A stretch of DNA of 64,000 bases, taken from positions 16,103 through 80,102 of the forward strand of contig JASCPI010000021.1 in assembly GCA_029959555.1 (NCBI GenBank). Reading direction: 5' to 3'. Below are positions 33,242 to 42,493 of the stretch, in pieces. The notes under the pieces were generated by a model. The model was given only the letters and a program-made list of their open reading frames with translations, was not told the origin of the DNA and ran no database searches. Position numbers and translations under genes: made by a program. This stretch comes from Lysobacteraceae bacterium PS02065. GTDB taxonomy: Bacteria > Pseudomonadota > Gammaproteobacteria > Xanthomonadales > Rhodanobacteraceae. Position 1 is the stretch's first letter; each line of letters opens with the position of its first letter.

Positions 33242-34678
33242 TCATGACCCCAGCGGCATCCGCACCTGGTAGAACTCGACCAAGCGCGAAACGGCCGGCG
33301 GATCGACATTGCCGAGTCCGATCACCACTTCGCCGAGCGTCGGGAAGATGCGCAGCTCGCCATTCATGCCGGGTGCGCCGCCGCCGTGGCCGTAGACCGG
33401 CACCCCGTCGATCGCGGCGACATTGAAGCCGTATCCGTAGCGTGGACTCTGTACGCGCGTGGCCTCGGCGAGCAGTGCGGGCGGCAGCAGCGTGCCGGCC
33501 TGCAGGGCACGTGCGAACTTCAGCAGGTCGCCGGCCGTGCTGTAGCCGCCGCCGGCGGCGGTGCCGCGCCACGGCAAGGTGTCGATCGCATCGGTCCACG
33601 GTGCGCCGGGCTTCGCACGCGTGTAGGCGATCGCGCGCTTCGGCACGGCCGTCTCTTCGGGCAGCGAGCCGCTGTCGCGCATGCCGGCCGGCGCGAACAG
33701 GTGCTTGTCGATGTAGTCGTAGTACGACTGGCTGCTGGCGTGTTCGATGATCGCGCCGAGCAGAACGAAGCCGTAGTTGCTGTAGCGGTGGTCTTCGCCG
33801 GGTGCGTGGTCGGGGCGGCGCGATCCGTACAGGCGAACGTAGTCGTCGTGCGTCTTCAGGGTCAGGCGCTTCGCGTCGAAGTCCGGCCCGAAGATGTCGC
33901 CGGTGCCACCCGCATGCGTGAGCAACTGGCGGATCGTGACCTTGGCGATCGCCGCGTTCGGATAGTCCCGCAGGTACTCGCCGACCGTGCCGTCGAGCGA
34001 CAGCTTGCCCGCGTGCACGAGCTGCAGTGTCGCGACCGCAGTGAACATCTTGTTCATCGAGCCGAGACGGAACCTGGTGTCGAGCGTGACCGGCGTGCCG
34101 GCCTTGCGGTCGGCGAGCCCCCACGCGCGCTGCAGCAGCACACTGTCCCCGCGCGCGACGAGCAGCACGCCGGCGAAGGCATCACGCTGTGCCTCCTGAT
34201 CGGCTTTCGCAGCGAGTGCCGAGACCGCGGCGGCCTGGTCGAGTCGCGCGACGCGCAAGTCCGCGGGTGGCTCGATCCGCTCGATCCTGATGGCGAGCGG
34301 TGCGCCGTCCTTCACGATCGTCTGCACGCGCGCGATCGTGTCCGAATCTCGCTCCTGCACCAGCGCCTGAGACGAGCCGGCCTCCGATGCTTCGCGTCGG
34401 ATCAGCCGGAAGCCGCCCGTGCGCGCGCGGAAGTCGAGCATGCCGTCGACGTCCATCGTCGGCTGGTGGCGATCGCGGAAGGCCTCGAGTGACGCGCGAT
34501 CGTCGGCATTGAAGGCCGCGAGCCAGGCGTCGAGTGCGTCGCGGGCAGGGTCCTCGTTCGCCGCTTTCGCGGCGACGTTCGGGTTCGGCGCAGGATCGGC
34601 TGCGGGCGTCGCTGCTGAGGCGTTGAACGCGGTCAGGGCGATCAGGAGCGACAGCGCAGGAACAAGGTATCGGTTCAT
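33242..34678 (-). CDS. Serine hydrolase, beta-lactamase/class C (PBP4b-like) fold
   Basis: 478 residues, signal peptide MNRYLVPALSLLIALTAFNASAA. Residues about 45-150 form an NTF2/DUF3471-like extra domain (LDAWLAAFNADDRASLEAFR). The catalytic domain has SxxK as GSMNKMFTAV, YxN as RYSNYGFVLLGA and the KTG-equivalent HGG as YGHGGGAPGMNG. Probably a periplasmic esterase or D-alanyl-peptidase relative rather than a resistance enzyme. It is the only minus-strand gene between 22 and 48 kb. A second ATG lies 15 bp upstream. Confidence 0.88.
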   Translation of the reverse strand: MNRYLVPALSLLIALTAFNASAATPAADPAPNPNVAAKAANEDPARDALDAWLAAFNADDRASLEAFRDRHQPTMDVDGMLDFRARTGGFRLIRREASEAGSSQALVQERDSDTIARVQTIVKDGAPLAIRIERIEPPADLRVARLDQAAAVSALAAKADQEAQRDAFAGVLLVARGDSVLLQRAWGLADRKAGTPVTLDTRFRLGSMNKMFTAVATLQLVHAGKLSLDGTVGEYLRDYPNAAIAKVTIRQLLTHAGGTGDIFGPDFDAKRLTLKTHDDYVRLYGSRRPDHAPGEDHRYSNYGFVLLGAIIEHASSQSYYDYIDKHLFAPAGMRDSGSLPEETAVPKRAIAYTRAKPGAPWTDAIDTLPWRGTAAGGGYSTAGDLLKFARALQAGTLLPPALLAEATRVQSPRYGYGFNVAAIDGVPVYGHGGGAPGMNGELRIFPTLGEVVIGLGNVDPPAVSRLVEFYQVRMPLGS

Positions 34679-35048
34679 TGCAGGAGTCCGCATCGGGAGG
34701 CGCACGAGGGGATGCGGGCAGGGCGGAAGTGGTTGCATGGCGCGCTGGACGTGCCTCTGCGGGCTCCGGCGATGTCCGGGTGGCATGATCCGCAGGCCTG
34801 CAACGGCCTAGGGCGATCGTTGCAGCGGTGCGTAGAATCGCTGGCAGGGTCAAGCGGCTCGCACAGGCGTTGTTCGACGCGAGGGACGCAGCGGTTCGAA
34901 ACGCATCTCGCGCGTCGGGAGGCGACGACCTGATCGCGACCTCGGGACGGTCACGGTGCAGGGGGCATGCGTGAAGGCATGACGTGATCGGGATCGGCGC
35001 GTCTCGTCGCTTGTCTGGATCGGACGGCAAGGGGAGGGGGCAACCGTG
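34679..35048. other. Divergent intergenic region
   Basis: 370 bp between the serine hydrolase and the next plus-strand gene. It should hold promoters for both, but I could not fix a -35/-10 pair. An AGGGGAGGGGG tract near 35028 serves as ribosome-binding site for the downstream gene. Confidence 0.4.
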
Positions 35049-35492
35049 ATGTTCGAACGATCCATCCGGCTCGCGGCGTCGAAGGCCGCCACGCAGGACG
35101 AGCAAGACGCGTTGGCCCCGGTCATCGTGCTCGCACATGAGCTCGACGAGCAGGAGCGCGGTTTCGAGGCGCGTATCGAAGCGAGCAAGGCCGCGCGCGG
35201 CGAGGGGCCTGTGCGACTGTCGAGATCGAAGCGCGAGGAGGTCGATCGCTACGCCGCCGATGCGGCCGAGATGGCGGCGCAGCAACTCGAGGTCTACGAA
35301 ACCCTCGGTGCGTCCGGCATCGTGTTCGCCCTGCACATGGGGCTCGACAGCGATGTCGCGTTCTGGTCGAAGGCGCACCTCAAGGCGCATCCGTCGGACG
35401 CTGCCATCGTGAAGGCGTTCGCCGATGCCAAGGCGAGATTGCGTGATGCGCTGGCGGCGCATCTCGAGCGATACCCGGGAGAGGAGGCATGA
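35049..35492 (+). CDS. Hypothetical helical protein
   Basis: 147 residues; MFERSIRLAASKAATQDEQD onward. Highly helical and charged (VIVLAHELDEQERGFEARIE, RSKREEVDRYAADAAEMAAQ), with a possible coiled coil at the start and a globular end VFALHMGLDSDVAFWSKAHL. A strong AGGGGAGG site lies upstream. It overlaps the next gene by ATGA, so translational coupling is likely. Confidence 0.65.
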   Translation: MFERSIRLAASKAATQDEQDALAPVIVLAHELDEQERGFEARIEASKAARGEGPVRLSRSKREEVDRYAADAAEMAAQQLEVYETLGASGIVFALHMGLDSDVAFWSKAHLKAHPSDAAIVKAFADAKARLRDALAAHLERYPGEEA

Positions 35493-36094
35493 TCGTGCTT
35501 CGACGTGCTCGTGGCGGGCTTGCGCGGCGTGCCGGCGACGGAGCGTCGTCGTGGCTCATGCGCGTCATGGTGTCGTTCGTTCTTCCCATGTCGTCGATGG
35601 CGACATCGGCAGCGGACTCCGCCAGCGATCGCGACCTGCTCGGTGCGTGCGCCACGGCCGTCTACCGCGAGGCCGCGTCGGAGGCGGGGCGGCGTGATCC
35701 CAGGATCGTGCACATCCTGCCGAGGGGCGAGACCTCCACGCGCGAGATCGGGCGTGAGCAGCTGATCGGCGTGTTCGACGGCGCCGACGGGTCGGTCGTC
35801 GGTCCGGCACTCGACGACGTGCATGCACGTGCGGCTCAGCGCTGGGCGCCGCCGTCCCGCATCACGATTCCCGGCGTGATCGTGCGGCTCGCGGCGCCGC
35901 GCAGGGACGATGTGCTCGGCTACAAGGATTTCTACCTGTCGTTCTGGCCGCCGGGGCATGATGAGGCGAGCGGCGTGGCGCTGGTACTGGCCTCGTTCGG
36001 TCCTTCGCCCCACGGTGGCATGGCGGCATGCCGGCTGCAGCGGTCCGGCGAGGTGTGGAGCGTGGTCAGGACATGGGTCGTGTCCTACCTGTAG
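35489..36094 (+). CDS. Hypothetical secreted protein
   Basis: 201 residues. An internal signal-like segment MRVMVSFVLPMSSMATSAAD follows a basic N-terminal stretch, so the true start may be the ATG about 70 bp in. The rest includes HILPRGETSTREIGREQLIG and KDFYLSFWPPGHDEASGVAL. One CATAVYREA and one late MAACRLQRS cysteine could pair. Coupled to the gene before it. Function not recognised. Confidence 0.55.
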   Translation: MIVLRRARGGLARRAGDGASSWLMRVMVSFVLPMSSMATSAADSASDRDLLGACATAVYREAASEAGRRDPRIVHILPRGETSTREIGREQLIGVFDGADGSVVGPALDDVHARAAQRWAPPSRITIPGVIVRLAAPRRDDVLGYKDFYLSFWPPGHDEASGVALVLASFGPSPHGGMAACRLQRSGEVWSVVRTWVVSYL

Positions 36095-36168
36095 GCGCGA
36101 TCGTCGCCACGGATCGGACGGCGTGGCGCTCGTGATCGAGTCGTGAATCCACTGCGGAAGGAATCATC

Positions 36169-36552
36169 GTGAAGCACGTCGTCACCGCCATGTTCGTGAT
36201 CGTCGCGGTCATCCACCTGCTGCCGTTGTCGGGTGTACTCGGCAGCGAGCGACTCGCGTCGCTCTACGGCCTCGCGTTCGACGAGCCGAACCTCGAGATC
36301 CTCATGCGGCACAGGGCCGTGCTGTTCGGCCTGCTCGGCGCTTTCCTTCTTGTCGCGGCGTTGCGGCCTGCGTTGCAGGTGTTCGGGTTCGTCGCCGGGT
36401 TCGTCAGCGTGGTCGCATTCCTGTGGCTGACCTGGTCGGTCGGGGGCGCGAACGCGCAGGTCGCGCGCGTCGTCACGGCCGATGCCGTGGCGCTGGCGTG
36501 CCTTCTGGTCGGATTCACGGCCTGGGTGCTCGAGGCGCGCCGTCGCCGCTGA
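36169..36552 (+). CDS. Four-helix membrane protein
   Basis: 127 residues; MKHVVTAMFVIVAVIHLLPL onward with four helices, ending in the basic tail LEARRRR. The HLLP and LYGLAFDEPNLEILMRHRAV loop between helices 1 and 2 recalls small conserved membrane proteins of Proteobacteria with no known role. GAAGGAAT precedes the ATG. Confidence 0.7.
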   Translation: MKHVVTAMFVIVAVIHLLPLSGVLGSERLASLYGLAFDEPNLEILMRHRAVLFGLLGAFLLVAALRPALQVFGFVAGFVSVVAFLWLTWSVGGANAQVARVVTADAVALACLLVGFTAWVLEARRRR

Positions 36553-36710
36553 TCCTGCGGAATCCATCACCGGCATGACGGGGCGACGTGCCGCGCCAGT
36601 GTGCAGGTAAAGAGGTGGGTATGCTGCGCTCCACCGGGCTTCGGATGCATTGATGCTCGCGATACACACGACCGACCTCGTGCAACATGGACCTCAAGGA
36701 GCCACCGATC

Positions 36711-37190
36711 ATGACGGATGATGAATTCGAGGCCTTCGTGGCGTCGGCGTTCGACGAGCTCACGCATTGCCAGGAGCGGCTCGAAGCCGAGTTCGGCCTC
36801 GGGTCGCATGATCGTTGGGCGTACGACCAGACTTCGGGGCGGCTCGATTTCTTCGACGCCGATGGCGCGAAGGTGCTTGAAGCCTCGACCGTGCTCGCCG
36901 GAAGCCATCATGCGGGTTCCCGCTCGTGGCAATGGGGATGGGCCAATGCATCCCTTGCGCCCGCCCAGCGCGACAGGGCGAAGCCCCTCGAGGCCTTGGC
37001 GAGCCGGACGGGCTACGACCTGTTCGCGAACGCATCCCCGTTCAACCTGCACGAAGAGGGGATGGCGTGGGAGCTCGCGGCGATGTCGATGCAGCATCTC
37101 GGCGGCATCGGCGTGTACAGGGCACCGTCGAGCGGCGGTGAACTGTTCTCGTTCCTCGTGATCCTGTCGGTCGATCGGATGGCCCGATGA
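36711..37190 (+). CDS. DUF6882-like protein
   Basis: 159 residues from ATG with AAGGAG 9 bp upstream, which favours this start over an in-frame ATG 24 bp earlier. The core SRSWQWGWANASLAPAQRDR, LASRTGYDLFANASPFNLHE and ELAAMSMQHLGGIGVYRAPS matches the DUF6882 pattern (WQWAWAN..., then a G-YR-P end). Soluble; function unknown. Confidence 0.65.
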   Translation: MTDDEFEAFVASAFDELTHCQERLEAEFGLGSHDRWAYDQTSGRLDFFDADGAKVLEASTVLAGSHHAGSRSWQWGWANASLAPAQRDRAKPLEALASRTGYDLFANASPFNLHEEGMAWELAAMSMQHLGGIGVYRAPSSGGELFSFLVILSVDRMAR

Positions 37191-37200
37191 GGCGGGATGC

Positions 37201-37662
37201 ATGTCGCGCATCGAGACGCTCGATGCAGGTGCGTCGGTCGTGACGTCTGCAGAGGATGTCGTCCGCACCTTCTGGCGCCTCATGGCGACGAACGATTTCG
37301 CCTCGGTGGGGCAGGTGCTCGCGGATGACTTCTTCCTCGATTGGCCGCAGTCCGGCGAGCGCATCCGCGGTGCGGCGAACTTCGCGCACATGAATGCCGA
37401 GTACCCGGCGCACGGTCGCTGGGCGTTTCGCGTATTGCGGCTCGTCGCGTCGGGCGATCAGGTCGTCACGCATGTGGCGATCGGCGACGGCGTGCAGGTG
37501 GCCGAGGCGATCTCGTTCTTCGAGGTCGTCGACGGCAGGATCGCGCGCCTCGTCGAGTACTGGCCGGAGGCTTACGCGCCGCCGGCGAACCGCGCGCACC
37601 TGGTAGAGCCGCTCGATGCGTCGTTCCCTGCGTTGCCGATACCCGAAGGGCACGAGGCATGA
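37201..37662 (+). CDS. SnoaL/NTF2-like domain protein
   Basis: 153 residues. AEDVVRTFWRLMATNDFASV, VLADDFFLDWPQSGERIRGA and SFFEVVDGRIARLVEYWPEA form the cone-shaped NTF2-like fold of SnoaL-type cyclases and ketosteroid isomerases. Many members have no known reaction. It starts 10 bp after the preceding gene and is probably co-transcribed with it. Confidence 0.8.
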   Translation: MSRIETLDAGASVVTSAEDVVRTFWRLMATNDFASVGQVLADDFFLDWPQSGERIRGAANFAHMNAEYPAHGRWAFRVLRLVASGDQVVTHVAIGDGVQVAEAISFFEVVDGRIARLVEYWPEAYAPPANRAHLVEPLDASFPALPIPEGHEA

Positions 37663-37747
37663 GAGGCGATGTGCATCGCATGATGCGCCTTCCGCCGTCG
37701 GGACGGCATCCCTCTGCTCGCTCGACAGGATCCTTGCAGGGCGATCC

Positions 37748-38122
37748 ATGTCCTGCCTCGAAACCGCCACCGGAAACGCCGACACGATGATCACCATCGA
37801 CGCCCATGCAACTCCGCCGTACATCGTCCTCTATCGCTGGCGCCTGCACGAAGGCCACGAGGATGCTTTCATCCAGGCGTGGTCGCGCGTGTCGGAACTG
37901 CTGCGCTCCGAGCGCGGCTCCCTCGGCTCGCGCCTGCACCGTGGTTCGGACGGTCTCTGGTACAGCTACGCGCAATGGCCGAGCGCGCAGGCACGCGCCG
38001 ATGCGTTCGCGCTCGGCCCGGTCGATGTGGAGGCCGGCGAGCGGATGGCGCGTGCGATCGCCGAACGCCTGCCCGATATCGAGCTGGAGCCGTTCTCCGA
38101 CCATCTGGTGCCGCTCGCGTGA
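37748..38122 (+). CDS. Antibiotic-biosynthesis-monooxygenase-fold protein
   Basis: 124 residues. YIVLYRWRLHEGHEDAFIQA, SELLRSERGSLGSRLHRGSD and WYSYAQWPSAQARADAF form a dimeric ferredoxin-like (ABM) domain; such proteins include small quinol oxygenases and stress proteins. CAGGGCG lies upstream of the chosen ATG; a later ATG 39 bp in is possible. Confidence 0.7.
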   Translation: MSCLETATGNADTMITIDAHATPPYIVLYRWRLHEGHEDAFIQAWSRVSELLRSERGSLGSRLHRGSDGLWYSYAQWPSAQARADAFALGPVDVEAGERMARAIAERLPDIELEPFSDHLVPLA

Positions 38123-38150
38123 TGCGCGCACGCCACATGGCGTCACGCTC

Positions 38151-38681
38151 GTGACCCGTCCCTCACGCGCGGTGGACGATGTGCTCGCCGCCGTCCAGGA
38201 ACACCTGCGCAGGCTTCACCCGGAACAACCGTCCGAGGCGATTCCCCTGGCCTTCTGGGCGATCGATGACGACGAGCTTTTCATGGAAGCGCTCGAGGCC
38301 TTGCCGTTGCACATGGGCATCGACGAGCACGGCGTCGTACCCGGCATCGAGCGCATGCCCGAGGGCTTCGGGCTCGCGTTCCCGATCTTCTGGCTCGAGG
38401 ACGACTACGCCATCAACGGCTGGACGGCGCTGACCAATGCGGGGGAGTGGCTGCTGCCATCCGCCATCGCCGCCTATGATCGCGTCGGCATGCTGGGAGA
38501 GGCCCGCGCGCTGGAGGCCGCACTGGCGGCATGCCGCATCGATCCCCACGACGAGGATGCCGCCGCAGCGGCTTACCACGCTGCCGGCACCGCGCATGCA
38601 GACGATGAGCGCCACGCGGGGCTGCTGGCCTTCTTTCGCGCCAATCGGCATCTCTTCCACGTTCCGAGGGCCGATGCATGA
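38151..38681 (+). CDS. DMP19-like (DUF4375) protein
   Basis: 176 residues from GTG. The middle INGWTALTNAGEWLLPSAIA, AYDRVGMLGEARALEAAL corresponds to the DMP19/DUF4375 helical domain, whose Neisseria member is a DNA-mimic protein. The protein is acidic, which fits. Overlaps the next open frame by ATGA. Assignment by pattern, moderate certainty. Confidence 0.6.
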   Translation: MTRPSRAVDDVLAAVQEHLRRLHPEQPSEAIPLAFWAIDDDELFMEALEALPLHMGIDEHGVVPGIERMPEGFGLAFPIFWLEDDYAINGWTALTNAGEWLLPSAIAAYDRVGMLGEARALEAALAACRIDPHDEDAAAAAYHAAGTAHADDERHAGLLAFFRANRHLFHVPRADA

Positions 38682-38752
38682 GCAGGGATCACGATCACAT
38701 GACACCACGTGCCGCGATGTCGACGGACATTCATTCCTCGGGGATGTCCGCC

Positions 38753-39250
38753 ATGCGAAAGCGTCTCGCGATCACGGTGTGCGTGATCGCCGCTGCCGCG
38801 AGCCTGGCGCCGCCGACATGCCTCGCGCTCGGCGTCGAGGACACGGCCTTCGTCGGCCTTCGTGACGATGGCGGACTCGTGCGCCTCGCGTACAAGGACG
38901 ATGCGCCCGCCGGATCGCCGGGCGGTGCCGTCTACGGCGCGACGGGTCCGGCAAGCCTCACGTTCTGCCGGGCAACGAAGGTGGACGAGGTTCCGGTGCG
39001 ACTCGCCTGCGCTTCGGTGCCCGACGGTGATCCCGCGATCGTCTACGACGCGCTCCCGGTACCCGCGCAGGGCATGCATCCGCCGCAGGGCGCGCCCTAC
39101 GCGGACGAGTACCGCGAGCTTACCCGCATGGCGAAGCTCGGCTCGGGTACACAGCGCGGAGACGCGCTCGTGCAGGCGATCTACGTGTGTTCGCGCGGGT
39201 GCACGCCAGAGGTGCCGGCGCGGCTGTATGAGGTCGGTACGTACGATTGA
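38753..39250 (+). CDS. Hypothetical secreted protein
   Basis: 165 residues with signal peptide MRKRLAITVCVIAAAASLAP PTCLA. Four cysteines in the mature part (LTFCRATK, RLACASVP, YVCSRGCTP) suggest disulfides. The frame is open back to an ATG at 38678 that overlaps the previous stop; the start giving a clean signal peptide was preferred. No family recognised. Confidence 0.6.
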   Translation: MRKRLAITVCVIAAAASLAPPTCLALGVEDTAFVGLRDDGGLVRLAYKDDAPAGSPGGAVYGATGPASLTFCRATKVDEVPVRLACASVPDGDPAIVYDALPVPAQGMHPPQGAPYADEYRELTRMAKLGSGTQRGDALVQAIYVCSRGCTPEVPARLYEVGTYD

Positions 39251-39338
39251 CGGCGTGGTCGTGTTCCACGACGATTCTGTGCGCGCCCCGTGAGGCGCTT
39301 CATAGCCCTGCCGTCGCCCTCGAGCGACGTGATGCTCC

Positions 39339-39722
39339 ATGATGGATCCCGTCGAGGCCCTCGACGACATCGTGCGTCTCGCCAACCGCATGCCCGGTGT
39401 CTGCGTCACCCCTCATGAGCTTTCCGAAGACGTGGTCACGATCCATGTCCGCGTACGGGGCGGCGATGCCGTCGATTCGCTCCAGTATGTCGCGTTCACC
39501 GCCAACGTGCGTGTGGAGCCCTGGATCAGGAAGCCCGATGTCGACATCGACCTCGACCAAGTGCTCCGGGCGAAGCGATCGCCCATGGAGGGACTCGAAC
39601 TCGGCTATCTCCAGGGCCTGGGTATCCACATCGTGTGGCGTCTTCACAAGCAGGGGCTGATGCCGGCGAGCGAGGCGAACACGTTTCTGGCGGCGTGGAA
39701 CGCGGAGCGGGTGGTTGACTGA
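39339..39722 (+). CDS. Hypothetical protein
   Basis: 127 residues beginning with tandem ATG codons. VEALDDIVRLANRMPGVCVT, VRGGDAVDSLQYVAFTANVR and YLQGLGIHIVWRLHKQGLMP. Soluble alpha/beta look, single cysteine. No family recognised. Confidence 0.55.
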   Translation: MMDPVEALDDIVRLANRMPGVCVTPHELSEDVVTIHVRVRGGDAVDSLQYVAFTANVRVEPWIRKPDVDIDLDQVLRAKRSPMEGLELGYLQGLGIHIVWRLHKQGLMPASEANTFLAAWNAERVVD

Positions 39723-39852
39723 GGCTGTCCGTCAGCCAGCCCGATGCGGTGCATGCGATCCCGTTCGGAGATCTTGATGCCGGTGGCCCGGCAGGCGACG
39801 ATCGACCATGGTCGATCAGGCGACGACGGTCGTCGGCAGGAGGCGCGACACC

Positions 39853-40158
39853 ATGCTCGATGTGGCATTCGGGGTTTTCATCGTCGCGTTACTCGCATTC
39901 TGGGCGCTGTTCTTCACGGTCGTGCTTCCGCGCCTGCACGAGAAGGGTATCGAGGTCGAGAAGTCTTCGCGGTTCGGATTCCTGATCAGCTGGTGGCCGA
40001 GCGAGGAGCTCGCGGCGTATCGGCGTGACCTTTCGGAAGACGAAAAGGCGCGCTGGACCCATCGCTATCTCGCTGTTGCCGACACGGTGCTGCTCGTGCT
40101 GATGGTCGCTTGCGCGGCTGGATTGCTGATCAGCATCATTCCCGTGCATACGCGCTGA
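39853..40158 (+). CDS. Two-helix membrane protein
   Basis: 101 residues. Helix VAFGVFIVALLAFWALFFTV, a charged loop containing WWPSEELAAYRRDLSEDEKA, helix TVLLVLMVACAAGLLISIIP. An in-frame ATG 45 bp upstream gives a basic extension; the shorter form starts right before the helix. No family recognised. Confidence 0.6.
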   Translation: MLDVAFGVFIVALLAFWALFFTVVLPRLHEKGIEVEKSSRFGFLISWWPSEELAAYRRDLSEDEKARWTHRYLAVADTVLLVLMVACAAGLLISIIPVHTR

Positions 40159-40306
40159 CGCGTCGTGCCCGCGGTGTCGAGCGCGTACCCGGACTGGCGG
40201 GCATTCGAAGCTTCCCGATCCGGCGGCCCTGACCGCCGAGGCCTCGTCGGCTCCCACGTGGTGGGGCGCATGCTCTACGCTTCGCGCGCCACGGTCGGGA
40301 TAGGAC

Positions 40307-40765
40307 ATGCGCGTCGTCATCGTCTACGGAGTGTTCCTGCTGCTCGCGGGTGCGGTGCTCCGCGTCGCGTTCGACCTTCCCCACCTGTTCGATCCGGTGG
40401 TCGCGGTGGGCGTCGTGCTGACCGCATTGCTCGTCGTCGCGCCGATCCTGTTCAACGTGGCGCACCTGCGCACTAGGCCCGGCGAAACCCTGCGCGAGAC
40501 GCTCGGTCGATGGACCGGTTATCTGGGGCTGGCAGTTTTCGCGCTGGCGCCGTCGCTCATCGCGGTGCGGGGTATCGCCGAGGCACGCATCCCGGCGTTC
40601 GGATCGCGCCCGGACATCCTCTGGATCGAGGATCCGGCGATGTTCGTGGTGATGCTCACGGTCTGGATCGGCATCGGCGCGGTCTTCGCGGTGCTGCTGC
40701 GCAAGGTGGTGGTGGCGGGTCGTGAGGAGGACGACGAGGGTCGTGCCGACGCCGATCGCGCGTGA
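40307..40765 (+). CDS. Four-helix membrane protein
   Basis: 152 residues. Helices at VVIVYGVFLLLAGAVLRVAF, VVAVGVVLTALLVVAPILF, YLGLAVFALAPSLIAVRGI and MFVVMLTVWIGIGAVFAVLL, with an acidic C-terminus. No family recognised. Confidence 0.6.
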   Translation: MRVVIVYGVFLLLAGAVLRVAFDLPHLFDPVVAVGVVLTALLVVAPILFNVAHLRTRPGETLRETLGRWTGYLGLAVFALAPSLIAVRGIAEARIPAFGSRPDILWIEDPAMFVVMLTVWIGIGAVFAVLLRKVVVAGREEDDEGRADADRA

Positions 40766-40858
40766 GCGCATCCCGCCGATCTGCGTCATGACCAAACGTG
40801 CGTTCGCTGTAAGCGTCGGTCATCACGCCCGGCCATGGCATCGCGTAGCGTAGGTGGC

Positions 40859-41506
40859 ATGAGCCGATCACTTCCCTTCCTTCTTGCGTCATCGATCGCC
40901 GCATCGGGGTGCGCGACGCAGCACGACGCATCGCGAGCGCCCGTTCGTGTGGTCATCGTCCATGGATACGCAGCATCACCCTCCGATCACTGGTTCGCGT
41001 GGCTCGAGCGCGAGCTCGAGGCGAGAGGGGCGGAGGTGTTGATCGTCTCTCTGCCTTCGCCCTCCGAGCCGAAGCCGGGCGAGTGGCAGCACGCGATCGA
41101 GACGCAGGTGCCGGTGCTCGATGCGGACACCTGGTTCGTGGCCCACAGTCTCGGCAGCATCGCCGTGCTGCGGTTTCTTGCGTCGCAAGGGCGCGACACC
41201 ACGATCGGCGGTTACGCCCTGGTGTCGGGATTCAACGAACGCCTTCCGCTGTTGCCCCAGCTCGACGACTTCATCGTCGCCGACCTCGATCACGCGAGGC
41301 TCGCCGGCATGGCGACGCACAGGATCGTCATCGCCGCTCGCGACGATGCGATCGTGCCGTTTGCAGCGAGCGAGCGCCTGGTGGCGTCACTGGATGCGAG
41401 GTTCGTCGCGGTCGAGCGTGGCGGACATTTCCTCGGCAGCGACGGCTTCACGACGTTTCCGCTGATCCTCATCGAACTCGACAAGGCTCTCGCGACACGA
41501 CGTTAG
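40859..41506 (+). CDS. RBBP9/YdeN-type alpha/beta hydrolase, probable lipoprotein
   Basis: 215 residues. MSRSLPFLLASSIAASGCAT looks like a lipoprotein signal (cysteine 18). The catalytic domain starts VRVVIVHGYAASPSDHWFAW; nucleophile serine in WFVAHSLGSIAVL, acid in AARDDAIVPF and histidine in GGHFLGSDG. The RBBP9 family are cytosolic serine hydrolases in most bacteria, so an exported form is unusual. An upstream in-frame ATG would bury the signal. Confidence 0.8.
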   Translation: MSRSLPFLLASSIAASGCATQHDASRAPVRVVIVHGYAASPSDHWFAWLERELEARGAEVLIVSLPSPSEPKPGEWQHAIETQVPVLDADTWFVAHSLGSIAVLRFLASQGRDTTIGGYALVSGFNERLPLLPQLDDFIVADLDHARLAGMATHRIVIAARDDAIVPFAASERLVASLDARFVAVERGGHFLGSDGFTTFPLILIELDKALATRR

Positions 41507-41597
41507 GCGGGCCTGCAGCCGATCCTTGCCCGACAGTACGGCGGCGACCCAGAATGCCGCCGTCCGTCCACTGCCCTGCCACGAGGATCACCTGCCG

Positions 41598-41981
41598 ATG
41601 TCCGACGCCGACCAGCCGTTCTACGTGTTCGAGCACCCTGCGTTCACGGATGCCTTCGATGCGCAGCGGCAGAGCCGCCTTTATGGCTTCCGCTACACGA
41701 CCGATCACGCGAAGTACGGTGCCTTGTGCGACGCGCTGCGCGCGCGGCTGTCCCCCGAGGTGCTCGCGGCGTCGCTTGGCACGCCGCTCGAGAAGGTGCC
41801 CGACAACACGCCGCTCTACATCCTGCGACTGACGCCGGAAGCACGCGGGACGGTGTTGCCCGTGCTGCTCGAGGAGGCTGTCGCGCGCGGATTTTCCGTG
41901 CTCGACGACATGCAGGGTCGTTGCGATTGCCCGGCCGGCATCTGGACGGTCGACGGCCTGCAACCCGCGGCGTCGACCTGA
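41598..41981 (+). CDS. Hypothetical protein
   Basis: 127 residues. FYVFEHPAFTDAFDAQRQSR, YGALCDALRARLSPEVLAAS and PLYILRLTPEARGTVLPVLL. Soluble; CDCPAG near the end might bind metal. No family recognised. An upstream in-frame ATG at 41526 gives an unlikely Thr/Ala tail. Confidence 0.5.
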   Translation: MSDADQPFYVFEHPAFTDAFDAQRQSRLYGFRYTTDHAKYGALCDALRARLSPEVLAASLGTPLEKVPDNTPLYILRLTPEARGTVLPVLLEEAVARGFSVLDDMQGRCDCPAGIWTVDGLQPAAST

Positions 41982-42088
41982 GCGGTACGATCGGGTCGCA
42001 CGATCCACAGGCGATGCGCTCCGCGCACATTCCACGACGGGGCGTTGTCGTGTCGACAGCGTCCTTCCCACTCACGAGGTGAATCGAC

Positions 42089-42493
42089 ATGGCCAGGATC
42101 ACCGGCATCGGCGGCATCTTCTTCAAGAGCAGGCGCGACAGCGCCGCACTCTCGGCGTGGTACCAGAAGCATCTCGGCATCCCGCTCGAGAGCTGGGGTG
42201 GCGCGGTGCTGCGCTGGCCCGACGACACCGCCGAGGACAAGGGCCTCACGGTCTGGAACGTCGCCGACAAGGACACGCAGTGGTTCAGTCCGAGCGACTC
42301 GAACTTCATGATCAACTACCGCGTCGACGACCTCGAGGCACTGATCGCCCAGCTGCGTGCCGCTGATGTCGAGATCGTCGGTGGCCCCGAGGCACACGAG
42401 AACGGAAAATTCGCCTGGGTCATGGATCCCGAAGGCAACAAGGTCGAGCTGTGGGAGCCGAAGCTCTTCGACGCGAAGAACAAGCAGGAGTGA
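42089..42493 (+). CDS. VOC family protein (glyoxalase fold)
   Basis: 134 residues. ITGIGGIFFKSRRDSAALSA, WYQKHLGIPLESWGGAVL, FMINYRVDDLEALIAQLR and the closing WVMDPEGNKVELWEP, with the metal-ligand glutamate in KVELWEP. Typical single-domain VOC enzyme or sensor; the substrate is unknown. ACGAGGTG lies upstream. Overlaps the next gene (GTGA). Confidence 0.88.
   Translation: MARITGIGGIFFKSRRDSAALSAWYQKHLGIPLESWGGAVLRWPDDTAEDKGLTVWNVADKDTQWFSPSDSNFMINYRVDDLEALIAQLRAADVEIVGGPEAHENGKFAWVMDPEGNKVELWEPKLFDAKNKQE

Noticed and set aside
33242..34678. Beta-lactamase resistance gene
   Set aside because: Although SxxK, YxN and HGG are present, the extra N-terminal NTF2-like domain and HGG motif fit the broad serine hydrolase/esterase group rather than a true AmpC.
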